From assembly GCA_009760885.1 (NCBI GenBank), contig CM019703.1, positions 10,294,959-10,358,958 on the forward strand: a DNA stretch of 64,000 nt. Direction: 5' to 3'. The number at the start of each line of letters is the position of its first letter. Position 1 is the first letter of the stretch. This DNA comes from Achatina immaculata (lineage: Eukaryota > Mollusca > Gastropoda > Stylommatophora > Achatinidae). Shown in pieces: positions 33,151 through 44,269 of this stretch. Position numbers and translations under genes: made by a program. Below the pieces are notes generated by a model. It was not told the origin of the DNA. It did not search any database and worked only from the letters and a program-made list of their open reading frames with translations.

Positions 33151-33949
33151 AGGCAAGCCTCACACCCAAGTGGGGAGGGAGAAACTCCGCACTGCCTGAG
33201 AACCTCTGTTGTTAAACTGTTTCTTCTACGTCAGAACAACAGAAACAGTGGCTCAGCCAAGACTTGTCTTTTCCAGAAGAGACCTCGATAATCTTATTCT
33301 TGTTTTCAAAGAATGGCTGTGAGCGCTGAGAAATGTGCAGGAAAAGACTTTAGTGGATGGAGGGTGAGCAGCATACATGTAACTGATCTCTAGTTTTAGC
33401 AATATCTGACATCTTACAGACTTCTTTGGAGCGATCAACTGTTTGATTTTTTTTTCTTTATGTGCCGAAAATTGATTGAGATAAGAATTGTTGCACTCTG
33501 TTCCAACAATAGGTTATATTTACACTCCAGCAACTGTGCACCTCTCCGACCTACTTTAACACTGATAACGTCTTGTTTAATTTCTTGACAAAGGTGCACT
33601 GTGTGCTGACGACTGAAATATGTCAATACCATTATTTTTCATTATTTTGATTATTGTTATACGTTAATGACACACCCCTCAATGCTTTCAGAAAAAAAAA
33701 ACTTAACAGAAACCTGAAATATCTGAAATAATGAAACAAACAACCGACTTTCCCATCCCCACCCCCAATCTTCCGCCGAAGAAGTCTAGGCCCCCCCCCC
33801 CCTTCAGAAAGATATATGAGGAAGGAAACAAGACAAGATTTCGTTTAGAAAAAAAGCGCGCGCGCGCGCACACACACACTAACTCTTCCATTTTACGGTG
33901 AACTGTTACACAGAAAACATTATATAATATCCCTAGCATAAAAAGGACA
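33151..33949. other. No gene seen; C run and CG/CA tract
   Basis: C run at about 33791-33802 and alternating (GC)n(AC)n at about 33855-33880. Remaining sequence unclassified. Confidence 0.45.
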
Positions 33950-34250
33950 AATATATCTATACTACAAGAGCTTAATATTGAAGAAGGCTGGCTAGTAAAG
34001 AGGATTAAAGAGAGAAAACTTAAATATTTTGGACACATTAAACGTCACGATAATTTAGAGAAGACCATATTGGAAGGATACATAATGGGAAAAAGAAAAA
34101 GAGGAAGACAGAAACGAAGATGGCTGCAAGACATCGTTGACGATCTGGAAATGGATGCAGCAGCAGCAGGCCATCTTGCTCACAACCGAGAGGCCTACAG
34201 GAGTGCTGTTTGGGAGGCAAAGTTCCGCAAGGGACATGCAAAGGAATGAA
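33950..34250 (+). pseudogene. LINE-ACTG: intact C-terminal segment of LINE ORF2
   Basis: Open frame: ILQELNIEEGWLVKRIKERK, LKYFGHIKRHDNLEKTILEG, YIMGKRKRGRQKRRWLQDIV and DDLEMDAAAAGHLAHNREAY, ending AKFRKGHAKE. The best-preserved copy of this family's C-terminus. The usual (ACTG)n tail is replaced by 'aatgaatgagggggcc' and a GA tract. Confidence 0.85.
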
Positions 34251-34259
34251 TGAGGGGGC

Positions 34260-34263
<4 letters not shown>

Positions 34264-34315
<52 letters not shown>

Positions 34316-34320
34316 GAGGA
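34264..34320. repeat. (GA)n microsatellite
   Basis: About 25 GA units followed by GAGGAGGA. Confidence 0.95.
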
Positions 34321-34634
34321 TGAGAAGAAAAGAAGAAGAAGGGTGAAGGGGGAATCATGATGGGATAAAAGGTTAAAAAGTCAATCGTATAGCTTCGTCA
34401 CAATCTTTTTTCGCTTCATCCAAACACTGCATTGGCAGTACCAACCGACTTTCCCATAGTCAGCGCAGTTGACTTCTCTGTTACAGAAACGGTGTTCGTA
34501 TCGCTACATGATTGGCGCTATGCGATATGCGGAAAGTCATGTGATATACGAAAACATTAACGCATGGGACCGACCTCCTTTGTGTTGATGTTTCGTATAT
34601 CGGAGTGGCGATTTGCTAAGTTTTTTTTTTTGAG
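34321..34634. other. No gene seen
   Basis: Purine-rich start, then unclassified sequence. The 'cgatatgcggaaa' and 'cgtatatcggagtggcg' motifs recur after the SINE-A to the right, so SINE-A appears inserted into one unit. Confidence 0.4.
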
Positions 34635-34826
34635 TCCCCATGGTGGTGGAGTCTGCTAAAGAAGCATTGCACACCCCCTGCTGTTTAGCTGTACTCCGGG
34701 GCTGAAAAAGTAGCTGCCATAACCCGCCCCCGCGCCGATACGATGCTGTGTCTCAACACCTCTACAGCATCGGCTGCAAAAAACAACAGCTCCCAGTTAC
34801 AAGGAGTTCGTACAAGTACAAGCAAC
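34635..34826 (+). repeat. SINE-A copy, 5'-truncated
   Basis: Starts at 'agtccccatggtggtggagt' and runs to 'ttacaaggagttcgtacaag' with the (TACAAG)n-type tail. The truncation at the end opposite the tail supports the assigned orientation and a retrotransposed origin. Confidence 0.8.
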
Positions 34827-34829
34827 TAC

Positions 34830-35539
34830 AAGTATATCCGAGTAACATTTTTAATGCTGTTTTCGCATATCGGAGTAACATTTCTTAGAGGAGTTTTCGT
34901 ATATTATAGAAATTCTCCTTGAGTGAAATTCTGATAGCATTTTCTTCTGACACCGTGTCAAGCTGTTTCATATAATATTTGGTATTGATCTGTCTTCATC
35001 AGTTGCAAATATAAAATCCTTTTTCTTTTAATCCACAGATAAAATTTGTGATTTGTCAGTTTTTTTTTTCCTCTTTGTAAAGATTTACTAATGTACATGC
35101 TCCTGACATCTATGTTTGTCCTGGTTTCTCCCTCTCATATGCCAGCGTACATATTTTGTTCACATACCCGTACACCAAGGGAGAATAAGGAAGTAAAGGC
35201 AATTTGAAAATTACAGGGTAACCACAACGGATAGAAATTGGCGCAGTACAATACGTTCGCAATGGCTGATGGGTAGTTCGAATACGCGCATCGCAGCGCT
35301 GTGCTCTTTGCCTAAGTTAAGCAAAGGTCAAATAAGCATTGACGCTCCGCTGCAGGATTGCACCTTTTTTTTTTTAAACAACACGCATGGAGTGAGATTT
35401 CTTTAGGCGGAAGTGAAATCTGTTGAAGTTCATCGTAGGATGTAGGCTGGGCACGGAAGTGAAAACAACATGACAGTGAAACGTTTATGATTGGATGTAA
35501 AAGGTTAAAGCGGGAAGAACGAATCTCGATTTCGCCTGG
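34830..35539. other. No gene seen; right part may be mariner-derived
   Basis: Unclassified. The stretch from about 35400 leads into the mariner relic and may be its decayed upstream part. Confidence 0.4.
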
Positions 35540-36045
35540 GCATCATAATGAACGTCCCCCATGTAGCAGTCGCAACGGTGCAGGCGATACAACATCTACG
35601 GGGTTTTGACTTCGTCCTCATCTCTTACAGCCATGATCTGACGCCGTGAGATTACCACATCCACCTCTTACAGCTCTGATCTGACGCCGTGAGATTACCA
35701 CATCCACCTCTTACAGCCATGATCTGACGCCGTGAGATTATCACATCCACCATTTACAGCCCTGATCTGATGCCGTGAGATTACCACATCCACCTCTTAC
35801 AGCCCTGATCTGATGCCGTGAGATTACCACATCCACCTCTTACAGTCCGGATCTGACGCCTTGCAGCTACCACCATATTCAATCCTGTTCAAGAGGCTTT
35901 ACGTGGCTGCAGGCCCGGATCTGGGAGTGGATAAAAGTGAACTTCTTCCAAGGAACTAAAGAAGCTGGTGGAACGATACAAGAAATACATGACTCCGGAG
36001 GAGGAGTATGTTGGGAAGTGATATAGCCACTGCTCATTTATTCAC
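35540..36045 (+). pseudogene. Mariner transposase relic with 44-bp expansion
   Basis: Around 35555-35650 the frame reads NVPHVAVATVQAIQ, then GFDFVLISYSHDLTP, the catalytic HDN to YSPDLAPxD region of a mariner/Tc1-type transposase (second catalytic D not preserved). At the third-aspartate motif the sequence TCTTACAGCCATGATCTGAC plus the next 24 bp is repeated about 5.5 times (35622-35868). After the array, KELVERYKKYMTPEEEYVGK near 35955-36019 is a typical mariner C-terminal end, followed by a stop. Stops and lost residues make it non-functional. Confidence 0.7.
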
Positions 36046-36444
36046 AGTTACGTGAGTTAAAGAGTATGTTGCAAAAACAAATTTATGCTTTGCAGCGGAC
36101 CTTTTTTTCTCCAGACATGCAAAATAGACTTCAAAACACTGAAGGGTATGATGCTGGGGTATAGATAATAGCAAAACTTCTGTCTAGATCGTTAGAAGAT
36201 TCCCCCCCCCCCCAGCCCCTCACACCGCGTTTCCCTGTCTTCCTGAGGAGAGTTTACCCCCACACTTTACACCTTCCTAACATAACTGCTGGGAAAATAG
36301 AGGTGTGGGGGGGGGGGTCTCTAGATTGTTTCTTCTAGTAGGTGTGTATAGCTTACCACTGTTAATGCTATGTGGGGCCCCCGTCGGGCTTCTGTATACT
36401 AGATTTCAGTTCACTGTTCTTGAGTGTCAGCCAGTGATTTCGAT
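36046..36444. other. No gene seen
   Basis: Unclassified with C run near 36204 and G run near 36306. Confidence 0.4.
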
Positions 36445-36800
36445 CTTTGAGGAAAACCGCTGGACATGTACTCCGGATGACTGGTAACTCATTATCCAAA
36501 TAGCGCTGAAATGGACACCTCAAGGAAACAGGAGTAAGGGTAGACCAAAAGAGTCACGGAGAAGAACAGAGAGGATGTTGAGTAATAGAGGATTCACCCG
36601 GACAAGAACGGGAGGGTTAAAGAAAAAAAAAAGACGAAGGACAGGCCTCTGAGGATAACCTTTGAGGAAGCCCCATGTGCTAAAGGATCAGAGAGAGAGA
36701 GACAGAGAGAGAGAGACAGAGAGAGAGACAGAGAGAGAGAGACAGAGAGAGAGAGAGACAGAGAGAGAGACAGAGAGAGACAGAGAGAGAGACAGAGAGT
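36445..36800 (+). pseudogene. LINE-GA: decayed C-terminus with long (GA/GACA)n tail
   Basis: 'gaccaaaagagtcacggaga' and 'gaggatgttgagtaatagag' match the GRPKETWRRTTERMLSNRG region of LINE-GA. 'gaggaagccccatgtgct' then leads into a GA/GACA tail of about 110 bp at 36692-36800. Many substitutions and indels. Confidence 0.75.
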
Positions 36801-36924
36801 TCTTGACTGTCTAGTCCTCTGAGCTTTAGTACTTTTAATAAGAAAATCTTGAGCACAAGGTCATGGAGCGCTCCCATCCCCACCCCAAACCCCCACCTCA
36901 TATAATTTTCTCTCTATTAAAAAA

Positions 36925-37012
36925 GAAGGGAAGAATAGGACTGCTGGGACCCCCTCAACAGCCTGGACCCCAAAGGATACAACCTGGAACCCCCCCCCCC
37001 CCCCCCAAAAAA
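36925..37012 (+). repeat. Unclassified dispersed repeat Y, copy 1
   Basis: 'gactgctgggaccccctcaa' then 'cagcctggaccccaaaggat' and 'acaacctggaaccccc' parallels 50715-50795. It ends in C and A runs. Confidence 0.45.
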
Positions 37013-37019
37013 AAAAAAA

Positions 37020-38004
37020 AACTCGTCGAGTCGCCTGTTTCACCAGACCTACACACTCCTATACACACACGTGTCGCCTTATGGTCTACGGCCGTGCTTT
37101 TATATAACAACCTAGCGGATGTCACACAGTTGTCCGATCGAGGCTCTATCTCTCTCCCTGCCTGTCCTAATTTGTGATTTTACAACCCATGCCACAAAGC
37201 CTGTGTAACTTAAACTGGACCTTAGTTCAATTTTTGGAGTGACGCACGCCAGGTTGCGACTTAATAGACAGTACAGCGTAGGCTAGAGAAACCACCTGGC
37301 ATCCTTTCACCTGACCAACAGCTTAATGTGTTGGCCCCAGGTTCATTGTTGTGCATTCTCTGGATGATACTTGTAAGATTTCAGTGCCACATCGATAGAA
37401 AGGGCAGCACTTGATCGAAGGATGTAAAGAGATGTCGCATCAAATGTTTGCTGTTTTTGCCTGACGCGGATTTACAATGCTTATGGGCTCTTAAAGGTAT
37501 GCAAGCGTTGTTTAAAGTTTTATAAGTGTAGTTTTTTTATATTAAAAAATATAGTTAACTCTTTAACCCCCAAAACAACACTGGCAGGGTTGGTACATCT
37601 AGCATGTCTGTCTATGTAGAAGTTTCATCCTTGTTTCTTTTAATGCTCAGAGCAATATTTAGGTTAGGTGTAAATAGAATGAAAATTAGCACATGTCTAA
37701 ACCAAACTTATATTTCTAAATTATAGCGTAGCTTCCTTCCATTTTCTTTCTAATCGTACAAAAACTCTTCATCAAAATTTTTATACTGGTAGAGCATGGA
37801 AATCAATTCGGCAGCGAATGAGTTAAGCTCCCCAAATATAATCAAACATGTTCAGTCCGAACTGGTGCTTATTATAAGCTGAAGTTTACCACAAAAAAAA
37901 ATCATGTTTTCCTAATGATTTAAAGGTTTACTAGTACAGTAAGTGTGTGGGGGTGGGGGTGGGGGTAGTGTTTGTATATAAAAGGTAGAAACGAAGAGGG
38001 ATGG
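37020..38004. other. No gene seen
   Basis: Unclassified non-coding sequence, with a GGGGGT patch near 37950. Confidence 0.4.
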
Positions 38005-38500
38005 ATGGATTGATTGATTGATTGATTGATCTTTATTTCAAAAGGGTTAAGAATTGGGCACGCAGGCCCGTCCGACGTTCTACCCTTCATCATAACATCT
38101 TTCACTCTATTCCAGACATTCTACAAACATGCTGTTCATGTAACAAACATAGTTAACATTGAAGCTGAGAGACATAAAATAAAATATAACATTTACGTTT
38201 CGCTCTTATCCATTCACTCAGTACAGAAGTAACTACATACATTATAAATGACTATCTACTAAACAAAAATTTCGGGAATATTCAGAATAAACAATTAACT
38301 GTGTTCGGTATCTGTAAAGGCAGTCTAAGATAACTTTTAAGTTTTATGATTCATTGAGGCATGTAGTCGATATCAAAGATATTGGGAAAGTTTATAGTTG
38401 TAGGAAGGAGTATAATTTATATTTTTTTATACAGGATGGGAGGGTATTCCAAAGATGAGCAGCAGAATAACTAAACTTTTCTTTTAAAGATCAAGTCTAG
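38005..38500 (-). repeat. LINE-CAAT 3' region
   Basis: The + strand begins (TTGA)n at 38006-38030, then 'tctttatttcaaaagggtta' and 'aagaattgggcacgcaggcc'. Reversed, this is ...GGCCTGCGTGCCCAATTCTT, a TGAAATAAAG (with AATAAA) and a (TCAA)n tail. The rest is a non-coding 3' region with 'atgggagggtattccaaaga' near 38437, also seen at 53655. Confidence 0.6.
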
Positions 38501-38652
38501 GTTTTGGAAGACATATGTTGTTCAAGCGTTGGCTGCACTTTGGGCTAAATTTAAACAGGTTCCATAGATAAGGCGGAGCATGCCGTGAAAGAATTTTATG
38601 TACTAAACTTGGCTTTGTTGAAGAGGAACCTGTTCTTAAGAGGCAGTATTTT

Positions 38653-38694
<42 letters not shown>

Positions 38695-39361
38695 GAGTAG
38701 GAGGAGGAAGGAGAAAAATGTATAAAATATTTCAGAAAAAACCAATTGTTCATGGACATCAAAATGTAGTTTCTTATAAGTATATAATGGTATCGTGAAC
38801 ATCTAAGATGACAAAGAAGGAATGTTTTATAACAAAAGGAAATTAAGAAAGAAATGTAGCTAAATCTGTCAGATATGGGCGGTCAGCAATCACTGGACAC
38901 ACATACAGTAATGAGAATGTGAAGTGCTTGAAAACATAACAACCGGAAAGTCACATGAGAAGAGAGGCAGGGAAAGGCCAAGGGAGAAAGAACGTTCAAA
39001 ATGCGATGTTCCTCGTTACATGTAGCTGCAGTAGGCGGACAGCTATTGATATGGCATCTTCTTATTTTCAGTTTTCATGTGTGAAAATTGCGGTGAGGAG
39101 TAAAAGGCCATATATTTTTTACTGCCTAGTTTTAGGAAACGAAGCATAATATATCTTTCATTTGTATTGATGAGATATTGGTCGTATATCACCTTAGCTA
39201 AGTTCCTGTACCATATTGTTTTCATATAGGAGACAAAGAGGTCCGTTTTGATTAAGATAAGATGAAGTAGAAGCGACTTCTTTGATTCTGTTGTTGTAAA
39301 AACCAATGCTATTCCTTATCATTGTTAGCTTTCTACCAGAAAAGTAGCGAAGATGCTGCTC
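38501..39361. other. No gene seen; (GA)n at 38656-38690
   Basis: May continue LINE-CAAT-derived sequence at its left. A GA microsatellite interrupts it. No coding evidence. Confidence 0.4.
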
Positions 39362-39540
39362 CATCTAGCAGCCAGTGGCCCGTGACCACTAGCGTCAGTG
39401 CTGGAAAAGCACGCCCGACCAAGATCTTGGTCCACCTCTCCGTTGGTGCTCGCAGTAGCTGGTCCCAGACTGGCTATCGTGGCAGGGATCACTCACTATC
39501 TGTGGCGGCGGAGTCTGGTACTAAGAAGCTTTGAACGTCC
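39362..39540 (+). repeat. SINE-A, highly diverged
   Basis: Ordered matches: 'gaccaagatcttggtccacc', 'tctccgttggtgctcgcagt', 'ctatcgtggcagggatcact' and 'ggcggagtctggtactaaga'. An old copy. Confidence 0.55.
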
Positions 39541-39814
39541 TCTGACATGTTAGCCTTACCTGCGTCTAAGCTCGCTCCCTTTTCGATACGGTGCAAATGT
39601 TTTAGTTTCTTCACCACTTCGTGAGCAAAGTAGGGGACTCGCAGTTTCAGGAAAAGACGAGCAGAAAGCAACATAAAATATGTGCTGCTGAAAGTCTTCA
39701 TGTCGCTGGACAGATATACTGACCTGTATTTTCCTGAACTAAATCCCTTCTAGTGGAACAATATCCTTGTTTCTTTTCTTGTTCAGTATAGTACCAGATA
39801 AATCTGGAAAGGCA

Positions 39815-39935
39815 AGCGCAGGCAGGCGTGACTACATCACACTTTCAAGTGCCGAAGGTCATGGAAAATACGGGCCTAACACCTTATCCCCAATGTGTCT
39901 TAATGGCATGGAATCTGGGATTTTACCTTCATTTT
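39815..39935 (+). repeat. SINE-B 3' fragment
   Basis: 'gtgactacatcacactttca', 'ggtcatggaaaatacgggcc' and 'tgtcttaatggcatggaatc' match the SINE-B 3' half, as at 21025-21160. Confidence 0.65.
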
Positions 39936-39999
39936 ACCTGTAGTACTGTAGAGAAGTGCTCAGAACTGATCTTTTATAAGTAATAGCTTACACATTGTA

Positions 40000-40165
40000 G
40001 GTTAGTGCTGCGGCAATGATACCAACAGGGACGGAGAGCCGATGAGGAAGACCTAAAAGAAACGAGAAAGACAAGGTTTGAGGTATCCCTACTTGCTCAG
40101 GATAGGATTGGCTTGGGAACCTTTGTTTATGCCTTATTGCTCCATTGACAGAGTACAGAGAACTA
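40000..40165 (+). pseudogene. LINE ORF2 C-terminal fragment, family unplaced
   Basis: Frames give GRPKRNxxK and then VSLLAQDRIGLGTFVYALLL followed by a stop, the typical LAQDRxxWRTFVxAL end of LINE ORF2. Similar in kind to 56270-56640. Confidence 0.55.
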
Positions 40166-40194
40166 ATGGAAATTAGTGCTAAAATATCTTATCT

Positions 40195-40325
40195 CATCTA
40201 ATATCTTATATCCTTCCCGTGCCGTTAAACGTCACATAGGGCTCGCAAAGTAGTTCGCCAATTTTTCCTGTCATCGGCGAGTCTTTCAACCTCATCAAAG
40301 GATGTTATGCCTGACAATTTGGTCT
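40195..40325 (-). repeat. LINE-ATAAG 3'-end fragment
   Basis: 'ttatatccttcccgtgccgt' then 'gttcgccaatttttcctgtc' and 'tttcaacctcatcaaaggat' are the reverse complement of the terminal ~120 bp of the copy at 12165. Confidence 0.8.
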
Positions 40326-40382
40326 CTAACCGAGAGCGCTATATTTTAGCTCAACCGAGCAGTGTCTTAAATGCAGCGTTTC

Positions 40383-41035
40383 TTTTCAGTCAGTCAGTCA
40401 TTTGCATGATGTCCTTGCCGAACTTTGCCTCCCTAACAGCTCTCTTGTGGGCCTCTCGCTTGTAAGCAAGATGGCCTGCTGCTGATGCGTCCATTTGCAG
40501 ATAATCAACGATGTATTGCAGCCATCTTCGCCTTGGTCGTCCTCTCTTTCTTTTTCCCATTATGTACTTTTCCAAGACTGTCTTTTCTAAATTCTCATGA
40601 CGTTAAATGTGTCCAAAATATTTAAGTTTTCTCTGTTTAATCCTCTTTACTAGGCAACTCTCTTCAATGTTACGTTCTTGTAGTATGGATATATTGTTTT
40701 TTTTGTGTCCATGATATTTGAAGAATTCTTCTGTAGCATTTGTATTCAAAGACATTGATGTGTTTCTCAGCTGTTTTGTTAAGTGTCCAGGTCTCACAGG
40801 CGTATGTTGCGATTGGGAAAGATGCATGCCCTTAAAAAAATTATTGTTTGTAGTTCTGTCTCTTCCTCTCCACAGCTTTTAAAGTTTTTTTTTCCTTAAA
40901 GAGCCTTAAATGTCCTCCTTTTAATATCCCTCATTGTATCTCCATTATTAATTTGTAATGATCTAAGATATTCAAAACTCTCCACCTCTTCCAATTTTTC
41001 CTAATTAATGTATATTTCAGCTTTTCTTTTATATG
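40383..41035 (-). pseudogene. LINE-ACTG: RT/C-terminal region
   Basis: Minus strand: NTNATEEFFKYHGHKKNNIS, ILQERNIEESCLVKRIKQRK, LKYFGHI, then after a frameshift MGKRKRGRPRRRWLQYIVDY and LQMDASAAGHLAYKREAHKR. Ends at CAGTCAGTCAGTCATTTGCA (reversed tail) near 40388. The upstream part near 40900-41035 matches the EVESFEYLG region at 21700-21830. Confidence 0.8.
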
Positions 41036-41039
41036 GACA

Positions 41040-42802
41040 TAATTTCGTTTACAGAGGAAAAAAAAGAATTTTGCCATGTTATTTACTTGTAATATTGTAG
41101 GAATTTTGGGAAGACTTTTTTTTTCTCATAACTTGTACTTTGCAGATTTACGGTGCGTGAAATACCTCTAAGTTTATGAATTTACGTATCTCTTCTATAA
41201 TTTTTAATTGGTTCGAGATTCATTTTTATCAATGAAACATTGTACCCAACACTGCACATGATCAGCCTTCCTTACGCCCTCTTATGTCTCCATTTTGCTA
41301 GCCCACAAGTGCTACTTCTATAACCACGGCGGCTAACATTCGGTAGTTAACATACATGTTCTGGGAAAAATGCTGTGCCATAGCTAACAGCAGCACTTGT
41401 GCGAAGTTTTGTGCTCTGCCGTGCGCTCAAAAGCTTAGCAATAGAGCTTGTCATATTTTGGGTATTCACAGAACATATTCCTCTGCGACCCCCCACTTTA
41501 AAAAAAAATAGCTCCGCGACCCCCCCCCCCCCAACATTAAAAAAATAGTTAATTAAAGAGTTAATACAAATGATGAATTTTTTTTTCTTTTAAATTTTTC
41601 TCGGAGTTTACTTAATAAAGTCACAGATCAGAAGCTAAAAGAATTCACGTATTTTATTTTGGTTCCTGTGTGCATTTTATGAGGGTATTTTCTAGACTTA
41701 TTAAGAGTGTGTTACAGATACAAGGAAAACGATGGCCACATTGATATCTTAAAAGAGATCACTGGTTCGTGTCCCATTTAACCCTGGGGCGACCTTAAAG
41801 ACGTTTTCTCTTCTATCAAGACGGGATGTCGTATTTGATAGTTTGTTTGGGAAATCTGTCTGTTGTTCTTCTTTCGTGAACTCTTATTTTGCCGGCTTTC
41901 TGATAAGTCTGGGTGTAGGTGAAGCCAAGGTCAATAGTGACAGTCTGGATGTGTTGCTAGCACAGGCATCAGTGGCTTCTTTATCTCGTCACTTTAGGCC
42001 ATCATTATTTGTTGAAGAGGCAAAAGGGGGAGAAACCGATAGACAGACACAGAAAGAGAGATTGAGTGAACGTGCTTCTGGTATATTTGAAAGGAGAAAG
42101 TATCTGAAGGGGCCACGTTTAGTTTGTCCAGACGCAGCGAGGAGAACCAGCATAAGCAGCCGAAACGCTTGTGGGGTGGGAAGAGGAAGGGGAGCGGGCG
42201 TGCTTTCTCTGATGATCAAGGGCAGTGGTTCCCAACCTTTTAACATTCAAAGACCACTTTTCCAGCTACAAAAAAGTTGCGGACCACCGTCTTATATGTA
42301 ATGACACGAACCTGTAAATGTTTTTAACTCCTTTAGTATCGCATCGATAACACAGATGTAGACCATCTAACATTGCTCCCAGAAAGTACCCGGAAGCCCG
42401 AAGAAGTTGGGGAAACTCCATAGTTATCAGGGCCAGGACACCAGAGTGGGACCCTCGTAGGACCCGGGCCAAGACCCTTGTAGCCTGTGTGTAATTCTTG
42501 TTCGTGTTACTTATGCCCTACTAAAGTACATACAAATCTATGTGCTGTCCGTGTCGATGTGCTCTGCTAGAAGTCAGTCTCCTGGACAGAACTGACTTGC
42601 GTAAGTCTCTCTCTCTCTCTCTCACACTTTTCTCTCTTCTCTCTCTCTCTCTCTTTACCTCTCGTGTAGTCCATTCTCTTATATTTGTGAATGTAACAGT
42701 TTAATTTTGCACTCTTTTTGATGTGTCTTTATTTCCTCATCTAGTTTATATACGTGTATTAAAATCGAGTGTGTGGAAAGAAATAAAAACGGAGTGAAGA
42801 AG
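41040..42802. other. No gene seen; hAT-end-like motif and CT tracts
   Basis: Repeated 'cgcgacccccc' patches at 41487-41533, hAT-end-like 'cagtggttcccaacctttta' at 42223, and CT-rich runs at 42607-42657. The ORF at 41843-42301 has no recognised domain and its antisense is open as well. Confidence 0.45.
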
Positions 42803-42872
42803 GGAAGACGGGCCTGCGTACCCAATTCTTCACCCTTTGAAAATAAAGTTCATTCATTCGTTCATTCTCTCT
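42803..42872 (+). repeat. LINE-CAAT 3' end
   Basis: 'gacgggcctgcgtacccaat', 'tcttcaccctttgaaaataa' (AATAAA) and an (ATTC)n tail. A CT microsatellite follows at 42867-42893. Confidence 0.65.
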
Positions 42873-42969
42873 CTCTCTCTTTCTCTCTCTCGTCTCTTCA
42901 GTGTCCAAGACACAGTTGACTGCGGGTAGCAAGAGATTTCCACTTCTGTCGGTCCTTCCTGTTTTCTAT

Positions 42970-43370
42970 ATCAGTCTTTTGTTTACAACCATTCACTCTC
43001 TGTTGTATGTCTGCGTCTCTTTGGGTCGTCCCTTATGTCAGTCCTTTGTTTACAAGCATTCTCTCTTTGTTGTGTGTCTGCGTCTCTTTGGGTTGTCCCT
43101 TATGTCATTTCTTTGTTTACAAGCATTCTCTCTGTTGTATGTCTACGTCTCTTTGGGTTGTCCCTTATGTCAGTCCTTTGTTTACAAGCATTCTCTCTTT
43201 GTTGTGTGTCTGCGTCTTTTTGGGTTGTCCCTTATGTCATTTCTTTGTTTACAAGCATTCACTCTCTGTTGTATGTCTGCGTCTCTTTGGGTCGTCCCTG
43301 ATGTCAGTCCTTTGTTTACAACCATTCTCTCTTTGTTGTATGTCTGCGTCTCTTTGGGTCGTCCCTATTG
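42970..43370. repeat. 66-67-bp minisatellite, about 6 units
   Basis: Unit contains 'tgtatgtctgcgtctctttg', then 'ggtcgtcccttatgtcagtc' and 'ctttgtttacaagcattctc'. Alternate units differ in 'cagtcc' versus 'catttc', hinting at a dimeric higher-order structure. All three + frames remain open, giving misleading ORFs of 88-175 aa. The downstream 'ttcttataacgtggccagtc' may be from a reversed LINE. Confidence 0.9.
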
Positions 43371-43374
43371 GAGT

Positions 43375-44094
43375 CCGCATCAATGCTGTTCCTGGTAGTT
43401 ATTCGAGTGCCATTCTTATAACGTGGCCAGTCCATTGCCACATTCTCCTTTCAATCACTGTCGACAGTGGTGTCATGTCGTCTCTCTTAACAAGAGGACA
43501 TTACTTGTGGTATTTGACCACAACACTCCTTTGATCTTTAGTCAAGTAATTAATTGATCTTTAGTCAAGTAATTAATTGATCTTTAGTCAAGTAATTAAA
43601 GAAAACAACGGTATCATTTCCTGCATCCATTAGATTCCATCCATGTATTTTAAGACCTTCATTTACTGCAGTCTGCGTAGTACATTGAACAGAAATCAAG
43701 TTCCCCAAAAACCAACCAATAACAATTTCAGAACCTGTGGATGTTAACCGCTTAAATAAAAGAAAAGACTTTGCGTTGTGAAAGTATGCTTTTATGCATT
43801 TAAACGAACCTGCAGCATGCCATTATCTAAGTCAAGTCTTAATAGAAAGTCGTGTCACGTGTACCTTTGTGTTGTTTGCTTAGCTTTCGAACGGCCAACT
43901 CCGAACTTATGGCGTGTTTTCATACCGTGTTACGTACGTTACCGACGGTGATTGTTATTGCATGTCGTCTCGGAGTGGAACTCTCACCCGTGCTCAATGA
44001 ATATAGTCGGCAAATTTTACGGGGGGGGGGGGGAGAGGGGATAATATCAGGCCCTGGTTCTTTGATCTCCTTGCGTGGTTATGACCCAGGCAGT
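43375..44094. other. No gene seen; 26-bp tandem triplet
   Basis: Three copies of 'tgatctttagtcaagtaatt' plus 'aat' lie at 43532-43600, with a G run at 44021-44035. Otherwise unclassified. Confidence 0.45.
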
Positions 44095-44257
44095 GAAGAA
44101 CCAACGAACACTATTTTCGAAGGGTTAAGAAATTGGGCACGTAGGCTCTTCGTCTAACATTCATACAGCTTCCACTCATTCAGCTTTTGTTAATGAGCAT
44201 AATAAACATGAAGAAGCAAATCAAACTAGTACACAAATAAATAATGAACTGTCTCTT
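44095..44257 (-). repeat. LINE-CAAT 3' region, split by retroelement insertion
   Basis: 'gggttaagaaattgggcacg' parallels 38045-38060. The sequence resumes after the inserted retroelement at 45584 ('ctgatttatacagctgcctc'). Confidence 0.5.
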
Positions 44258-44269
44258 ATCCATACACTC

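Noticed and set aside
41843..42301. 152-aa ORF on +
   Set aside because: No domain recognised, low-complexity content, antisense open as well, and ends in hAT-like repeat sequence.
42901..43534. ORFs of 88-175 aa that look like hydrophobic membrane proteins
   Set aside because: All + frames of the 66-67-bp array are open; the peptides repeat with the DNA unit.
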